A DNA stretch of 64,000 nucleotides from Vibrio superstes (lineage in GTDB: Bacteria > Pseudomonadota > Gammaproteobacteria > Enterobacterales > Vibrionaceae): the NCBI RefSeq assembly GCF_003569005.1, contig NZ_BCUR01000004.1:956003-1020002 (forward strand). The letters run 5' to 3'. The position numbers were made by a program, and so were the translations under genes. The stretch's first letter is position 1; the number at the start of each line of letters is the position of its first letter. Shown here in pieces: positions 19,654 through 28,665 of this stretch. The notes below the pieces were generated by a model. That model saw only the letters and a list, made by a program, of their open reading frames with translations. It made no database searches and was not told the origin of the DNA.

Positions 19654-20040
19654 CTAGAAATTGCTTTTTAGCAGTGAGCGTGAGTACTTTCTCAATGCAA
19701 CAACGTCAAAAACGGCAGTCATATCGACATGCTTGACCTCTGATTTTATTTGAACATCCTCTAGCCAAAAAACATCAAAGAGGAGGTGAAGGTCATTCGC
19801 CAGCAATTGCGAGATCACTTCCTTTTTATCGATGTACTTTTCGAGCATTTTGGTAATGTCCACCAAGATAACACGATTTTTAACCCTCGCTTTAGTGAGC
19901 TGCTCGATGTGCGATCCAATATTGTTCACTATGATGATTGAACACTGTCCTTCTCCAGTATCGAAAACATCATAGGGTCTGTCGTTCAGATAGATAGTTG
20001 TTTGGTATTGCTCTTCTTTAAGCATCAAATTTAGGGTCAT
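19654..20040 (-). CDS. Unknown small protein
   Basis: 128 aa from the ATG at 20040 (MTLNLMLKEEQYQ); the frame is open for 36 more codons, but that part is hydrophobic and poor in coding character. A beta-strand-rich start (TTIYLNDRPYDVFDTGEG) is followed by a Rossmann-like strand (CSIIIVNNIGSH) and a mixed C-terminal half. It loosely recalls the N-terminal strands of alpha/beta hydrolases without a catalytic site, so it may be a fragment. I do not recognise it. It lies alone on the minus strand between the LysR pair and the DUF2860 gene. Confidence 0.5.
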   Translation of the reverse strand: MTLNLMLKEEQYQTTIYLNDRPYDVFDTGEGQCSIIIVNNIGSHIEQLTKARVKNRVILVDITKMLEKYIDKKEVISQLLANDLHLLFDVFWLEDVQIKSEVKHVDMTAVFDVVALRKYSRSLLKSNF

Positions 20041-20251
20041 TTTAATTTTCCAAATAAGAATAGATAGCGACATATTATATTTAGCAATGGACAGTAAAAA
20101 TGAATAAGAGATATTCATTTTTACCATTGAAGATAAACAAATTTGCATAGCTGTTATTCATTTTAAAAATAAAAATAACACTTAATATAGCGCTCACTAA
20201 ATGGATGTAACGAAGTCAACATAAGGAAAGAAATATTAAGAGAGTTATAAA

Positions 20252-21205
20252 ATGAAAACTAAAAGCATACTATCCGCAGCCATTCTATCTTCATTAGCAG
20301 CAGGCGCTTTCGCCTTCGATTCTTCACGCTTGAGCGGTGAGATCATATTAGCAACAGGTTATGTGTCGACAAACTCAAACCTCAGCACTGAAAGCGATGC
20401 GCAGCTAAACGATAGAACGAGTAAAGGTTCCCATAACGATGACGTTATTGTGATGCCTCTAGGTCACATCTCGTACGAACTGGTTGATAACCATACTCAG
20501 AGGGTTTATATGGGTACTTCTCGTGACGATTTGGCTGTTGGTGACCTCGCTTTTGAGATTGGCTATCAGTTTGATATGCAAAACGGTACTCAGGTAGATA
20601 TTGCTTACCTACCAACCGTTCTATCTGGTGAAGTATGGAAAGACCCATACTTACAAGGCCGTCGAAGCAAAACGGATATTGATGGGCACGCTTATCGATT
20701 GAAGTTGAATAACATTGTAGGCTCTGGCTTCTCTGTTGATATGGCGTACGCAACCCAAGAAATTGATGAAGAGCACATTCAAGAAGCAGAGCTATTGCGT
20801 GACAGCGATATGTACGCGCTAAAAGGTAGCTATTTAGCACACTTTGGACCAAACATGGGACTGAGTACAAGCCTTGGCTATCTAAATAATGACGCAGATG
20901 GTAAAGCAGAGACGTTTGAACAATATGAATTAGAAATGACGTACTTTGTGACTCATGCAACGCACACACTTGCTGTGACGAGCAGCTACGCGTACCGAGA
21001 CTACGATGGCCATAACTCTTTGTATGGTAAAACGCGCTCAGACAACAAATACAAATTGTTTGTCGCTTATGAGTACGCTAACTTTGCTGGTTTAGATAAC
21101 TGGAGCTTAGTGTCGTTTGCGGGTGTGAACTATAACGATTCCAACATCGATTTCTACAAGAATGAAGAGTATCTCGCATCAGTTGGTATGAGCTACAAGT
21201 TCTAA
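20252..21205 (+). CDS. DUF2860 outer-membrane protein
   Basis: 317 aa with a signal peptide ending near AGAFAF, followed by a beta-rich barrel (LSGEIILATGYVSTNSNL; VSFAGVNYNDSN) ending in aromatic KF. Early content and size fit the DUF2860 family found in vibrios. It is flanked on both sides by related LysR regulators (tandem pair upstream, third copy downstream and convergent). This pattern suggests it is their regulated target. The ligand is unknown. A long hairpin terminator follows directly. Confidence 0.82.
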   Translation: MKTKSILSAAILSSLAAGAFAFDSSRLSGEIILATGYVSTNSNLSTESDAQLNDRTSKGSHNDDVIVMPLGHISYELVDNHTQRVYMGTSRDDLAVGDLAFEIGYQFDMQNGTQVDIAYLPTVLSGEVWKDPYLQGRRSKTDIDGHAYRLKLNNIVGSGFSVDMAYATQEIDEEHIQEAELLRDSDMYALKGSYLAHFGPNMGLSTSLGYLNNDADGKAETFEQYELEMTYFVTHATHTLAVTSSYAYRDYDGHNSLYGKTRSDNKYKLFVAYEYANFAGLDNWSLVSFAGVNYNDSNIDFYKNEEYLASVGMSYKF

Positions 21206-21219
21206 GTTTATAAAGAATT

Positions 21220-21281
21220 AAAGCCTCTTATGTATTTCCTTTCCCAACTCCCCTTTTGAGTTAGGAATACAGAGAGGCTTT
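21220..21281. terminator. Long hairpin terminator
   Basis: Outer stem AAAGCCTCT/AGAGGCTTT, then an inner stem pairing GTATTTCCT and AACTC with GAGTTAGGAATAC, closed by a run of T. It serves the convergent DUF2860 and LysR genes. Confidence 0.8.
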
Positions 21282-21299
21282 TTTTGTTTGGATAAACCA

Positions 21300-22235
21300 C
21301 TATTCAATTGTTGGTTGGACAATAGAATTAAAAAAACCTTGCACTGCTTGATGTAAGTGTTGATTAAGTGGATAACCTCGCTTGGACTGCAAATATCCCC
21401 CCGACACACTGATCTCTTTTAGTCGCTCTGGCAACGGAGGCAAGGCATAGCAAGCCAGCTGGTCATCATGGGTCAGCAGGTAGCTGCTGTTAAATGCGAT
21501 GGCATCCGAGTTGATCAGCTTATCCACCAGAATCGGAACACTATGACTGACTAATACGACGTTTGGCTCTGCGCCTTGATCTAGAAACAGCTCATCGTAA
21601 GGGTCGTATCTACCTTTCATCGAGTCCGATACATACTTCACTAACGGGAGGTGTTTAATGGACTCCCAATCTGATGTGTTGCTTAACACAGGGTGATCTT
21701 TCTTGGCGACAAGGTTGATAACGATGTTCGATAGGTGGTGAGTGTAAATATCTTGCGGCAATTGGAACATGGTGTAATGAAGGATGTAGTCGACTTCTCT
21801 GTTTAATGTATCTTGCAAGGAGTTTTGTTGCCAATAAGTAATCTTGAACTTTGTCTTTGGTAATGCTTTTGTCAATGCTTGATAGAGCCCTTTACCAAAT
21901 ATGTCGAGTAAGGTTAATTCACACGCAATCACAATGTTGCCATCATATTCAAGTGGGTCAAAATCTTGATAAGACTCTAATACTTGACTAAAAGGCACCA
22001 ACATATGCTCAGCGGCTTCTGCTAGTTTCTCTGCTAATTCCGAAGGTTCAACCCCGTGTGCTTTGCGGATGAACAATTGATCACCAAACGTTTCTCGGAG
22101 CTTCGCCATTCCACGACTGACACTGGTTTGAGAAATGCCAAGTTTTTCCGCCGTGATCGAGGTGTTTTGAGTCTCTACCACCACCTTTAATAACCTGAGT
22201 AGGTTTAAATCGAGGTTTTCTAGATTCTTATCCAT
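21300..22235 (-). CDS. LysR family regulator, third paralogue
   Basis: 311 aa from MDKNLENLDLNLL; a slightly longer MTSDMDKN start is possible, and the open frame continues upstream without support. HTH: EKLGISQTSVSRGMAKLRE. The effector domain keeps the paralogue signature (AKKDHPVLSNTSDWESIKHL; NSDAIAFNSSYLL). It lies on the opposite strand from the LysR pair, with DUF2860 between them. It is followed at 22480 by the Omp85-like gene on the same strand, which suggests influence over that gene as well (inference). Confidence 0.9.
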   Translation of the reverse strand: MDKNLENLDLNLLRLLKVVVETQNTSITAEKLGISQTSVSRGMAKLRETFGDQLFIRKAHGVEPSELAEKLAEAAEHMLVPFSQVLESYQDFDPLEYDGNIVIACELTLLDIFGKGLYQALTKALPKTKFKITYWQQNSLQDTLNREVDYILHYTMFQLPQDIYTHHLSNIVINLVAKKDHPVLSNTSDWESIKHLPLVKYVSDSMKGRYDPYDELFLDQGAEPNVVLVSHSVPILVDKLINSDAIAFNSSYLLTHDDQLACYALPPLPERLKEISVSGGYLQSKRGYPLNQHLHQAVQGFFNSIVQPTIE

Positions 22236-22479
22236 GTCTGACGTCATCCTCTTTAAAGTCTCATTCTGACTCACAACATAGCATAAATAGGTGAAAAATA
22301 GAGACTTATCCGCTGAGAAAGCGAGCTTAGAGATTGGAAGCAATCACATTGAAGAAGATGGGAGATAAATCATTGAGAAGAGATGGCAGTAGTTACCTAG
22401 ATAACGCTTATCCTTGATAGTCATAGGTATTACTGCTGATACACGAAGAGATGGATTCGATGCATCAGCAATCGCAATG

Positions 22480-23745
22480 TTAGAAGGCTTGGTTAACCGT
22501 GAAGCGAAGGATTGAATCGTCTTGACTGAACGCAAAGTCAGCGCGAGCGACGATGTTCTCTATGAACACCCTTACACCCACACCACTGCTCCATTGCATG
22601 TCTTTGTGTAGCTCGATCATATCGAATTTGTTTTCAACGCTCCCAAGTTCTGCAAACACGGCAAATTGCCACCAAGGAAAATTGTAGTGCCTTAGCAGTG
22701 GCGCTGTGGTTTGCGGTTGCCAGTTCGGAACAAGTCGATATTCCGCGCCATAAAAGAGTGCACTGCGATCATGGAAGTAATTATCGCCATAACCACGCAT
22801 TCGGTCAGGGCCACCCAATGTTGACTGTGCAAACCAATCTGGCTGGGTACTCGCGACACTGTTTTTCCAGGTGGGCATGTCTGATAGATACCCAGTTAAT
22901 GAGAGCGTCTGCTGTTGACTCCATGTGTTGCTACCAAGGTCTAGATATTGTGTATGTTGCGCTTCCCATCGAGTGTAGCTAGCTCTCGTTGAGTTACCCC
23001 AGTCACGGATAATGCTGGCGTAACTATGGGAGCCATTGCTTGCCGAAGGCGCGTAATTTCTTGTGTCACGGTCTAGCTTCATGCTCATGCCATACGTTAC
23101 ACCTTCCACATTCTCAACGTCAGGAGAGATAAAATCTCGACTTCGGTAAAAGGGCTCTATTTCGAAGACTGTCCGTATGGGGTTGGCAGAGTAGGTTGTT
23201 AATGAATTATGCGTGGTCGGATAGCTCGTTTTAACCTTGTCCTGAGAAAGGAGATACCGAAAGGTCATGAGCACATCTCTTTGAAGGTGGGACGCATTAC
23301 TTGAGGCGTTACTCTCTCGATCACCAATAAAAAAATCGGTGTCGGTAAACTCAGCCTGAAGTGCAGATATATCAAGGGTCCAGCGATCGGACAATCCATA
23401 GTTGAAATAACCTAGGTAGCTAAGATAGCTGTCATTGACTGAATAGGCGCCAAAGGCTACGGCTTGGGCTTGACGCTGTCCAACGCCTGTTTTCGAAATC
23501 AGTGAGCCTGCGAGTAAACCGGTACTTTCCATCGCCCCTACAATAGGGATGATGACCGTATCTTTCGTCGATTGGGAGGTTTCAATTGGGTAAACTTCAA
23601 GATCGCCTTCGTCAGCACGTAGTTCAAACCCAGCCACGAAAAGAACGGAAAAGCCAACAGATAGAGCGGAGCTCTTAACCTGGCTAAGCTTGGCTTTCCT
23701 TAGCGAAACTCTATTTGTATTGTGTTTGTGTGCACCAAAATTCAT
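22480..23745 (-). CDS. Omp85-superfamily outer-membrane barrel without POTRA domains
   Basis: 421 aa. A long N-terminal hydrophobic signal region (residues 22-43) precedes a barrel of D15/BamA type. The C-terminal part has the family's loop-6 motif in GGPDRMRGYGDNYF (RGY), strand motifs ALFYGAEYRL and SSGVGVRVFIENIVARADFA, and terminal Phe (RFTVNQAF). There is no room for POTRA domains: barrel-like sequence begins by residue 70. It lies 264 bases downstream of a patatin lipoprotein gene on the same strand. In type Vd secretion a patatin domain and such a barrel form one protein, so this may be a split version. A stand-alone barrel unrelated to secretion is the alternative. Confidence 0.75.
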   Translation of the reverse strand: MNFGAHKHNTNRVSLRKAKLSQVKSSALSVGFSVLFVAGFELRADEGDLEVYPIETSQSTKDTVIIPIVGAMESTGLLAGSLISKTGVGQRQAQAVAFGAYSVNDSYLSYLGYFNYGLSDRWTLDISALQAEFTDTDFFIGDRESNASSNASHLQRDVLMTFRYLLSQDKVKTSYPTTHNSLTTYSANPIRTVFEIEPFYRSRDFISPDVENVEGVTYGMSMKLDRDTRNYAPSASNGSHSYASIIRDWGNSTRASYTRWEAQHTQYLDLGSNTWSQQQTLSLTGYLSDMPTWKNSVASTQPDWFAQSTLGGPDRMRGYGDNYFHDRSALFYGAEYRLVPNWQPQTTAPLLRHYNFPWWQFAVFAELGSVENKFDMIELHKDMQWSSGVGVRVFIENIVARADFAFSQDDSILRFTVNQAF

Positions 23746-24009
23746 TGTCGTTTACTCAAGTTTGCTTGCTAAACCGCGAATGTGGCGATCATTTAAAACA
23801 TTAATGATTTTAAGGTTTACGGCGGTTTTAACTATGAATTAGAGATATCCAAATATGAGCATTCGGCGACAATTTGGTGTTTGGATTGGCAGTAGGAAAT
23901 GACCGCTGAACATGGGTTTGTGTTCAGCGGTACTGATGGGTTTGTTTTAAGTTGAGATAGCTCTCGCGGGTGTTTTTAAAGGTGTGATCTTATCTGGGAT
24001 TGCTGGCCT

Positions 24010-25359
24010 TTATTCGCTGTCTATAGTGAGCAAGCATGTCTGTATTTGCTTGCTCAATCCGCTGTCAAGTTGCTCCCAGTCAAAATCACGAATACTAGTC
24101 GCACCATTTCTCATTTGATGTGCCGCGCCTTCTTCGTGGATCTGAGCGTAATTGGGAAGGTCGCTATTCCAGTGGCTTTGATTTAAACCTAGAGCGTAAC
24201 CGTAACAATAGAGATTTTGCATGTAGATCTTATCAAAAGGCGCGTCTTCAGGTGCGTCGGGTAGACGGTCGGGTATGTATGAGTAGTTAAACGATGATTC
24301 CGTTAACTGACTTTGTTGGTAAACTTGAGCAATGCTGTTTCGGCCTTGGAATTTGATCATCGTGGATATTGAACGGCTGACAATATCTGTGATTGAGAGT
24401 GCCGTGGGGTGCCAACTGGCTCCAATTCGAGCGTTGCTGATCAACCAAACATAGCTCTCTTTCCCACGTTGAACATCAAGGCCTCGCTGTTTAAGATTAA
24501 GCTTTTCCACTTCGGCTACCGCTTCAATATCCAGATCTTCAGGGATAAAGAAGACTTGTGCGATCACCCCACCATCCACGTGCATTTCATCATAGAGAAC
24601 ACCGTCGACATTAACTGGAATTAATACGGGCTCAAATATGCCAGGAATCGAAGCGGACGCTAAAATAACACTCTCAAATAAGGCTTCTGCTTCAGGACTG
24701 TCGTGCATCGCAATCGCCCCCATGTTCCAAATCACGGGGCGTTGCTCGTCAAGATTGGTGGTTTGAACGAGGAAACTTCGGCCTCTTAAATACTGCTTTT
24801 TCACCTCATTGAGTAATTCCCTGTCGATTTCCTCTCTCACACGCGTCTCAAATGCTGCAGTATCAAGCAGCGATGAGCTAGAAAATAGCTGCCAAATGTA
24901 GCGAGTTTGATAGAGGTCTTGGTCAGACAGCTGGGTATAGAAACTCTTTAGTTTGTCATCGTATTCTTCGCCAAGAAAGGCGTACAAGCCAATGATTGCT
25001 CCTGTGCTGATCCCCGTGACTAGGCGGTATTCAGGACGTTCACCGCTTTGTGTTAATCCATTCAGTAAGCCCGCACCATAGGCCCCATTTGCACCACCAC
25101 CAGAGATAGTTAGGTGATGTTGCGGCTTGGGTTGCCCATCTTCGTCAATGATCAAAGAAATATCCAAACTGTCTTTGCGCTGTGTTTCACTCTCAATCAA
25201 CTGTTCGACGGATAGAGGAACGTCTCCCCAAACCCTTATTGTGGGGTCACTGAACAGTGAATTAACGGACATTGGGTTCGCTGGGGCAGCTACACGGTTT
25301 ACTCCACTACTGCACGCAACAAGGAGTAGGGACAGACAAACAACACTGAAAATTTTCAT
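24010..25359 (-). CDS. Patatin-like phospholipase lipoprotein
   Basis: 449 aa. Lipobox LLVAC gives lipid-modified Cys16, with Ser next, so outer-membrane sorting is expected. The patatin fold carries the oxyanion loop GGGANGAYGAG (88-97 region), the nucleophile elbow GISTG (Ser118), the ASASIPGIFEP block, and the catalytic Asp in VDGG (Asp262). All catalytic elements are present. The start ATG at 25359 is chosen; a TTG three codons earlier is less likely. The gene has no neighbour between it and the Omp85-like barrel. Phospholipid or lipid-ester hydrolysis at the envelope is the expected activity. Confidence 0.87.
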   Translation of the reverse strand: MKIFSVVCLSLLLVACSSGVNRVAAPANPMSVNSLFSDPTIRVWGDVPLSVEQLIESETQRKDSLDISLIIDEDGQPKPQHHLTISGGGANGAYGAGLLNGLTQSGERPEYRLVTGISTGAIIGLYAFLGEEYDDKLKSFYTQLSDQDLYQTRYIWQLFSSSSLLDTAAFETRVREEIDRELLNEVKKQYLRGRSFLVQTTNLDEQRPVIWNMGAIAMHDSPEAEALFESVILASASIPGIFEPVLIPVNVDGVLYDEMHVDGGVIAQVFFIPEDLDIEAVAEVEKLNLKQRGLDVQRGKESYVWLISNARIGASWHPTALSITDIVSRSISTMIKFQGRNSIAQVYQQSQLTESSFNYSYIPDRLPDAPEDAPFDKIYMQNLYCYGYALGLNQSHWNSDLPNYAQIHEEGAAHQMRNGATSIRDFDWEQLDSGLSKQIQTCLLTIDSE

Positions 25360-25547
25360 TATGGTCAATAAGTTCCAATCATTTTATGGCTTTAATGGAG
25401 TATAGGTTTTTATCTCTACTAAAGAATGCTTTTAAATTCGAGATAGTTATAAGTGCTGGCTTGTATCACTTTGTCGATTGTTAGCATACTTACTCGCACT
25501 GAGCGCCTTCTATCTACTTGACAGTTCTTCAGAGAACAGCAGATAAA

Positions 25548-25578
25548 AATAAAGCCCAATAAGATCTTGGGCTTTATT
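25548..25578 (-). terminator. Terminator of the island RND operon
   Basis: 12-bp stem AATAAAGCCCAA/TTGGGCTTTATT with a 7-base loop, just after the RND stop on the minus strand. It separates the RND operon from the patatin gene. Confidence 0.85.
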
Positions 25579-25604
25579 ATTCGACGATTTTCCTTAACCC
25601 ACGG

Positions 25605-28600
25605 TTAGTGCGTAGCTAGCGATTTAGGCTTCACTCTGAAGAAAAGCGCATAGTTCAATGGAATCACAACAAGAGTCAGCACCGTTGCGAACAGCAGACC
25701 AAACATAATGGTCACAGCCATACTCTTGAAGAATGGGTCGACCAGCAGCGGCGCAACACCAAGAATTGTCGTGGTTGCTCCGAGTATTACTGGGCGAGCC
25801 CTGCTCATTGCCGCATCAATAATCGCATCGTAGGCTTCTTTACCTTGTTTGATTTCATTCTCAGCTTGGTCGACGAGAACAATCGCATTTTTCACCATCA
25901 TGCCCACAAGACTTAAGAAACCAAGCGTCGCCATGAACTCGAAAGGTGTTTGGAATATCACCAAACCAACAGCAACACCTAATACCGCAAGTGGCACCGT
26001 ACACCAGATAACCAAGGCCTGACGAATGCCGTTGAACATAAACACGACCGCAAGCACCATGGCAGCGAAGCCATAAGGGGCTGAAATAGCAAGCCCTTCG
26101 TCTGCATCTTTAGCGTCTTTGTATTCACCGTGCCATTCCATTTGGTAACCCAAAGGCAGTGGCATCTCTTCGATCTTCGCCTTGATTGCTTCGAGCGCTT
26201 CTGATGAAAGTACGCCTGTTTGAGGGTCGGCTTGTGCCTTAATTGTTGGCACACGGTCTACACGGCGCAGCATAGAGTCTTGCCAAGTAAGGTCAACACG
26301 CTCAACAAACTGCTCTAGTTGTAAATATTGGCCAGCGGTTGGGCTAAATACTTGTGTATTCTCAATGGTTCTATCGTGTGTGCGCTCGTGCTCTGGCGAT
26401 CTCACCACAATTGGAATCAAGTCATTACCTTCGCGGAAAACACCCACGTTCTTACCAACCAACGATTGCTCTAACGCTTGGTTCAACTCTTGAGTTGTTA
26501 AGCCAAATTGTTGCGCTTTTTCTGAAGAGTAAACAGGGGTAACAACAGGGACTTGTTGTCTCCAGTTATCTTGGATCGCAATCAGTTCAGGTGTTTCTGC
26601 CATCAGCTGTTTTGCTTGCTCAGCCAGTTCTCTGAGTACTTTACTGTCTGGGCCGCTAAATGCCGCTTCAATCTTTTTACCGCCGCCTGGACCAAGCACA
26701 AATTTCCAAACGTTTACGGCTGCTTCTTCGTATTGTTCATTTAACTCAACTTGTAGCTTTTCAATTAGAGGAGCGATTACATCAAAATCGTCAACATCAA
26801 CCAACATTTGAGCATAGCTGGTGTTCTGCGCTTCCGGCGAGTATATCAACATAAAGCGTAAGCCGCCTGAGCCGATGAAACTTGTCGTATTGGTTACGCC
26901 TTCGTTTGCACGAACATCGCGTTCAATATCCAGCATCACACTTTCAGTGGTACGAATATCGGTACCTTGAGGCAGAAATACATCAATGACGAACTGTTCT
27001 CTTTGAGATTCAGGCATGAACCCAGGAGGCACGTGACCAAACATTTTGACACCAAGTACAAACAGAAGAACGACAACACCTAGACTTCTTTTCTGGTTGT
27101 TTAGCACCCACTCTAGAACGCTTTTGTACCAGATACTCAGCTTACTTGGTCCTTTGTCCTTCTTATTTTCACTTACTTTTAAGAAGTCATGACAAAGCAG
27201 TGGAGTCACCGTAATAGCTAGTACCCAGCTCAGGAACATTGAATACAGAATGACCCAAAACAGTGAACCCGCATATTCGCCCATATCAGAAGGTGAAAGG
27301 CCGATTGCGCTGAACGCACAGATACCGACAATGGTGCCACCCAGCAGAGGCCATTTTGTTTCGTTCACAATGTCATTAACAACGGCTTTCTTATCCGCGT
27401 TAGGGTTCTTTTGTAAACGAGTGATGACGCCATCGGTTACAACAATCGCATTATCAACCAACATGCCAAGCGCGATGATCAGTGCGCCCAACGAGATACG
27501 TTGCATAGCAATGTCGTCTATCAGCATCACAACGAGCGTACCCGCAACGGTGAGAATTAAGACAAAGCCAATCACAATACCCGTTCTCAAGCCCATGAAT
27601 AGCAACAGTACAACAAAAACAATAACAACAGCGGCAATAAGGTTGTTAATAAAGTCAGCGACGGAGTCTCGAACCGAATCTGATTGAATGGAAATATCGT
27701 GAAGCTCAATGCCATGGGGGCGCTGAGTTTCTAATTCTGCAATTCTTGCTTTCACAGCGTCGCCCATTTCGACAACGTTACCGCCAGCAATGTTAGAAAT
27801 ACCTAGCCCCACTGCGCGCATGCCGTTAAAACGCATGAGTTCTGAAGCGGGCTCTTCAAAGCCGCGAATGACAGTAGCAATGTCTTCAAGACGCATCACA
27901 GTGTTGTTGTCGCCAAGACTAATTTGCAGCGATTTCAACTGTTCGAAAGAGCTAATGTTGGCACTAGGAATGACGGAAACTCGCATGCCATCAGCGTTCA
28001 TCGCGCCAGCCACCGTCACCACGTTTTGCTTTTCTAATACCTGGTAGATCTGCTGAGCTGATACGCCAAATTGAGCTAAACGATCGTTAGAGAGCTCGAC
28101 GAAAATCGACTCTTGTTTCTCTGCGTAGGTAGCCGTCTTCGATACTCCCGGAACCAGAACCAATTCTCTTCTTAGCTCGTCGACGTAGTCTTGTAATTGT
28201 TTGTCAGAAAAGCCTTCACCTGTCACCGCATAAAATTGGGCATAAACATCGGCAAAGTCATCGTTAACAATAGAGGGTGCCGCGCCGGGTGGCAGTGAAC
28301 GTTGGGCATCGCTGATCTTTCTTCTTAACTTATCCCAAACTTGTTGAAGTTCAGCTTCGTTACCGGAAAATTCACGTTTGATTTCAACCGTCACCTCAGA
28401 CATACCTTGCTTGGATACCGAGGTGATTTCATCGACTTCTTGCAGTGATTGAGCTGCACCTTCAATGATATCGGTGACCTCGTCCGCGACCTCTTGAGCG
28501 GTAGCGCCAGGGTAAGGTGTGACGATGACCGACTGACGAATAATAAATTCTGGGTCTTCGAAACGTCCTAGTTTTAGGTAACTGATGTAGCCGCCAATGA

Positions 28601-28664
28601 GCATGAGCGCCACGATAACCCAAACACTGGTTCGTTTAGCTATGGTTTGTTGAGCGATATTCAT
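25605..28664 (-). CDS. RND efflux transporter permease
   Basis: 1019 aa with the RND start pattern (SYLKLGRFEDPEF; VTPYPGATAQEVAD). TM4 reads GMLVDNAIVVTDG: Asp404 is kept but the second Asp of the usual DD pair is Asn405. The TM10 Lys is kept (GMMVKNAIVLVDQ). The D-N form occurs in a known RND subfamily, so the pump is probably active. The adaptor gene ends one base before this ATG (TAA-G-ATG), which indicates coupling. There is no outer-membrane factor nearby. It is the second RND pump in the window and differs clearly from the chromosomal one at 1.5 kb. Confidence 0.92.
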   Translation of the reverse strand: MNIAQQTIAKRTSVWVIVALMLIGGYISYLKLGRFEDPEFIIRQSVIVTPYPGATAQEVADEVTDIIEGAAQSLQEVDEITSVSKQGMSEVTVEIKREFSGNEAELQQVWDKLRRKISDAQRSLPPGAAPSIVNDDFADVYAQFYAVTGEGFSDKQLQDYVDELRRELVLVPGVSKTATYAEKQESIFVELSNDRLAQFGVSAQQIYQVLEKQNVVTVAGAMNADGMRVSVIPSANISSFEQLKSLQISLGDNNTVMRLEDIATVIRGFEEPASELMRFNGMRAVGLGISNIAGGNVVEMGDAVKARIAELETQRPHGIELHDISIQSDSVRDSVADFINNLIAAVVIVFVVLLLFMGLRTGIVIGFVLILTVAGTLVVMLIDDIAMQRISLGALIIALGMLVDNAIVVTDGVITRLQKNPNADKKAVVNDIVNETKWPLLGGTIVGICAFSAIGLSPSDMGEYAGSLFWVILYSMFLSWVLAITVTPLLCHDFLKVSENKKDKGPSKLSIWYKSVLEWVLNNQKRSLGVVVLLFVLGVKMFGHVPPGFMPESQREQFVIDVFLPQGTDIRTTESVMLDIERDVRANEGVTNTTSFIGSGGLRFMLIYSPEAQNTSYAQMLVDVDDFDVIAPLIEKLQVELNEQYEEAAVNVWKFVLGPGGGKKIEAAFSGPDSKVLRELAEQAKQLMAETPELIAIQDNWRQQVPVVTPVYSSEKAQQFGLTTQELNQALEQSLVGKNVGVFREGNDLIPIVVRSPEHERTHDRTIENTQVFSPTAGQYLQLEQFVERVDLTWQDSMLRRVDRVPTIKAQADPQTGVLSSEALEAIKAKIEEMPLPLGYQMEWHGEYKDAKDADEGLAISAPYGFAAMVLAVVFMFNGIRQALVIWCTVPLAVLGVAVGLVIFQTPFEFMATLGFLSLVGMMVKNAIVLVDQAENEIKQGKEAYDAIIDAAMSRARPVILGATTTILGVAPLLVDPFFKSMAVTIMFGLLFATVLTLVVIPLNYALFFRVKPKSLATH

Positions 28665-28665
28665 C

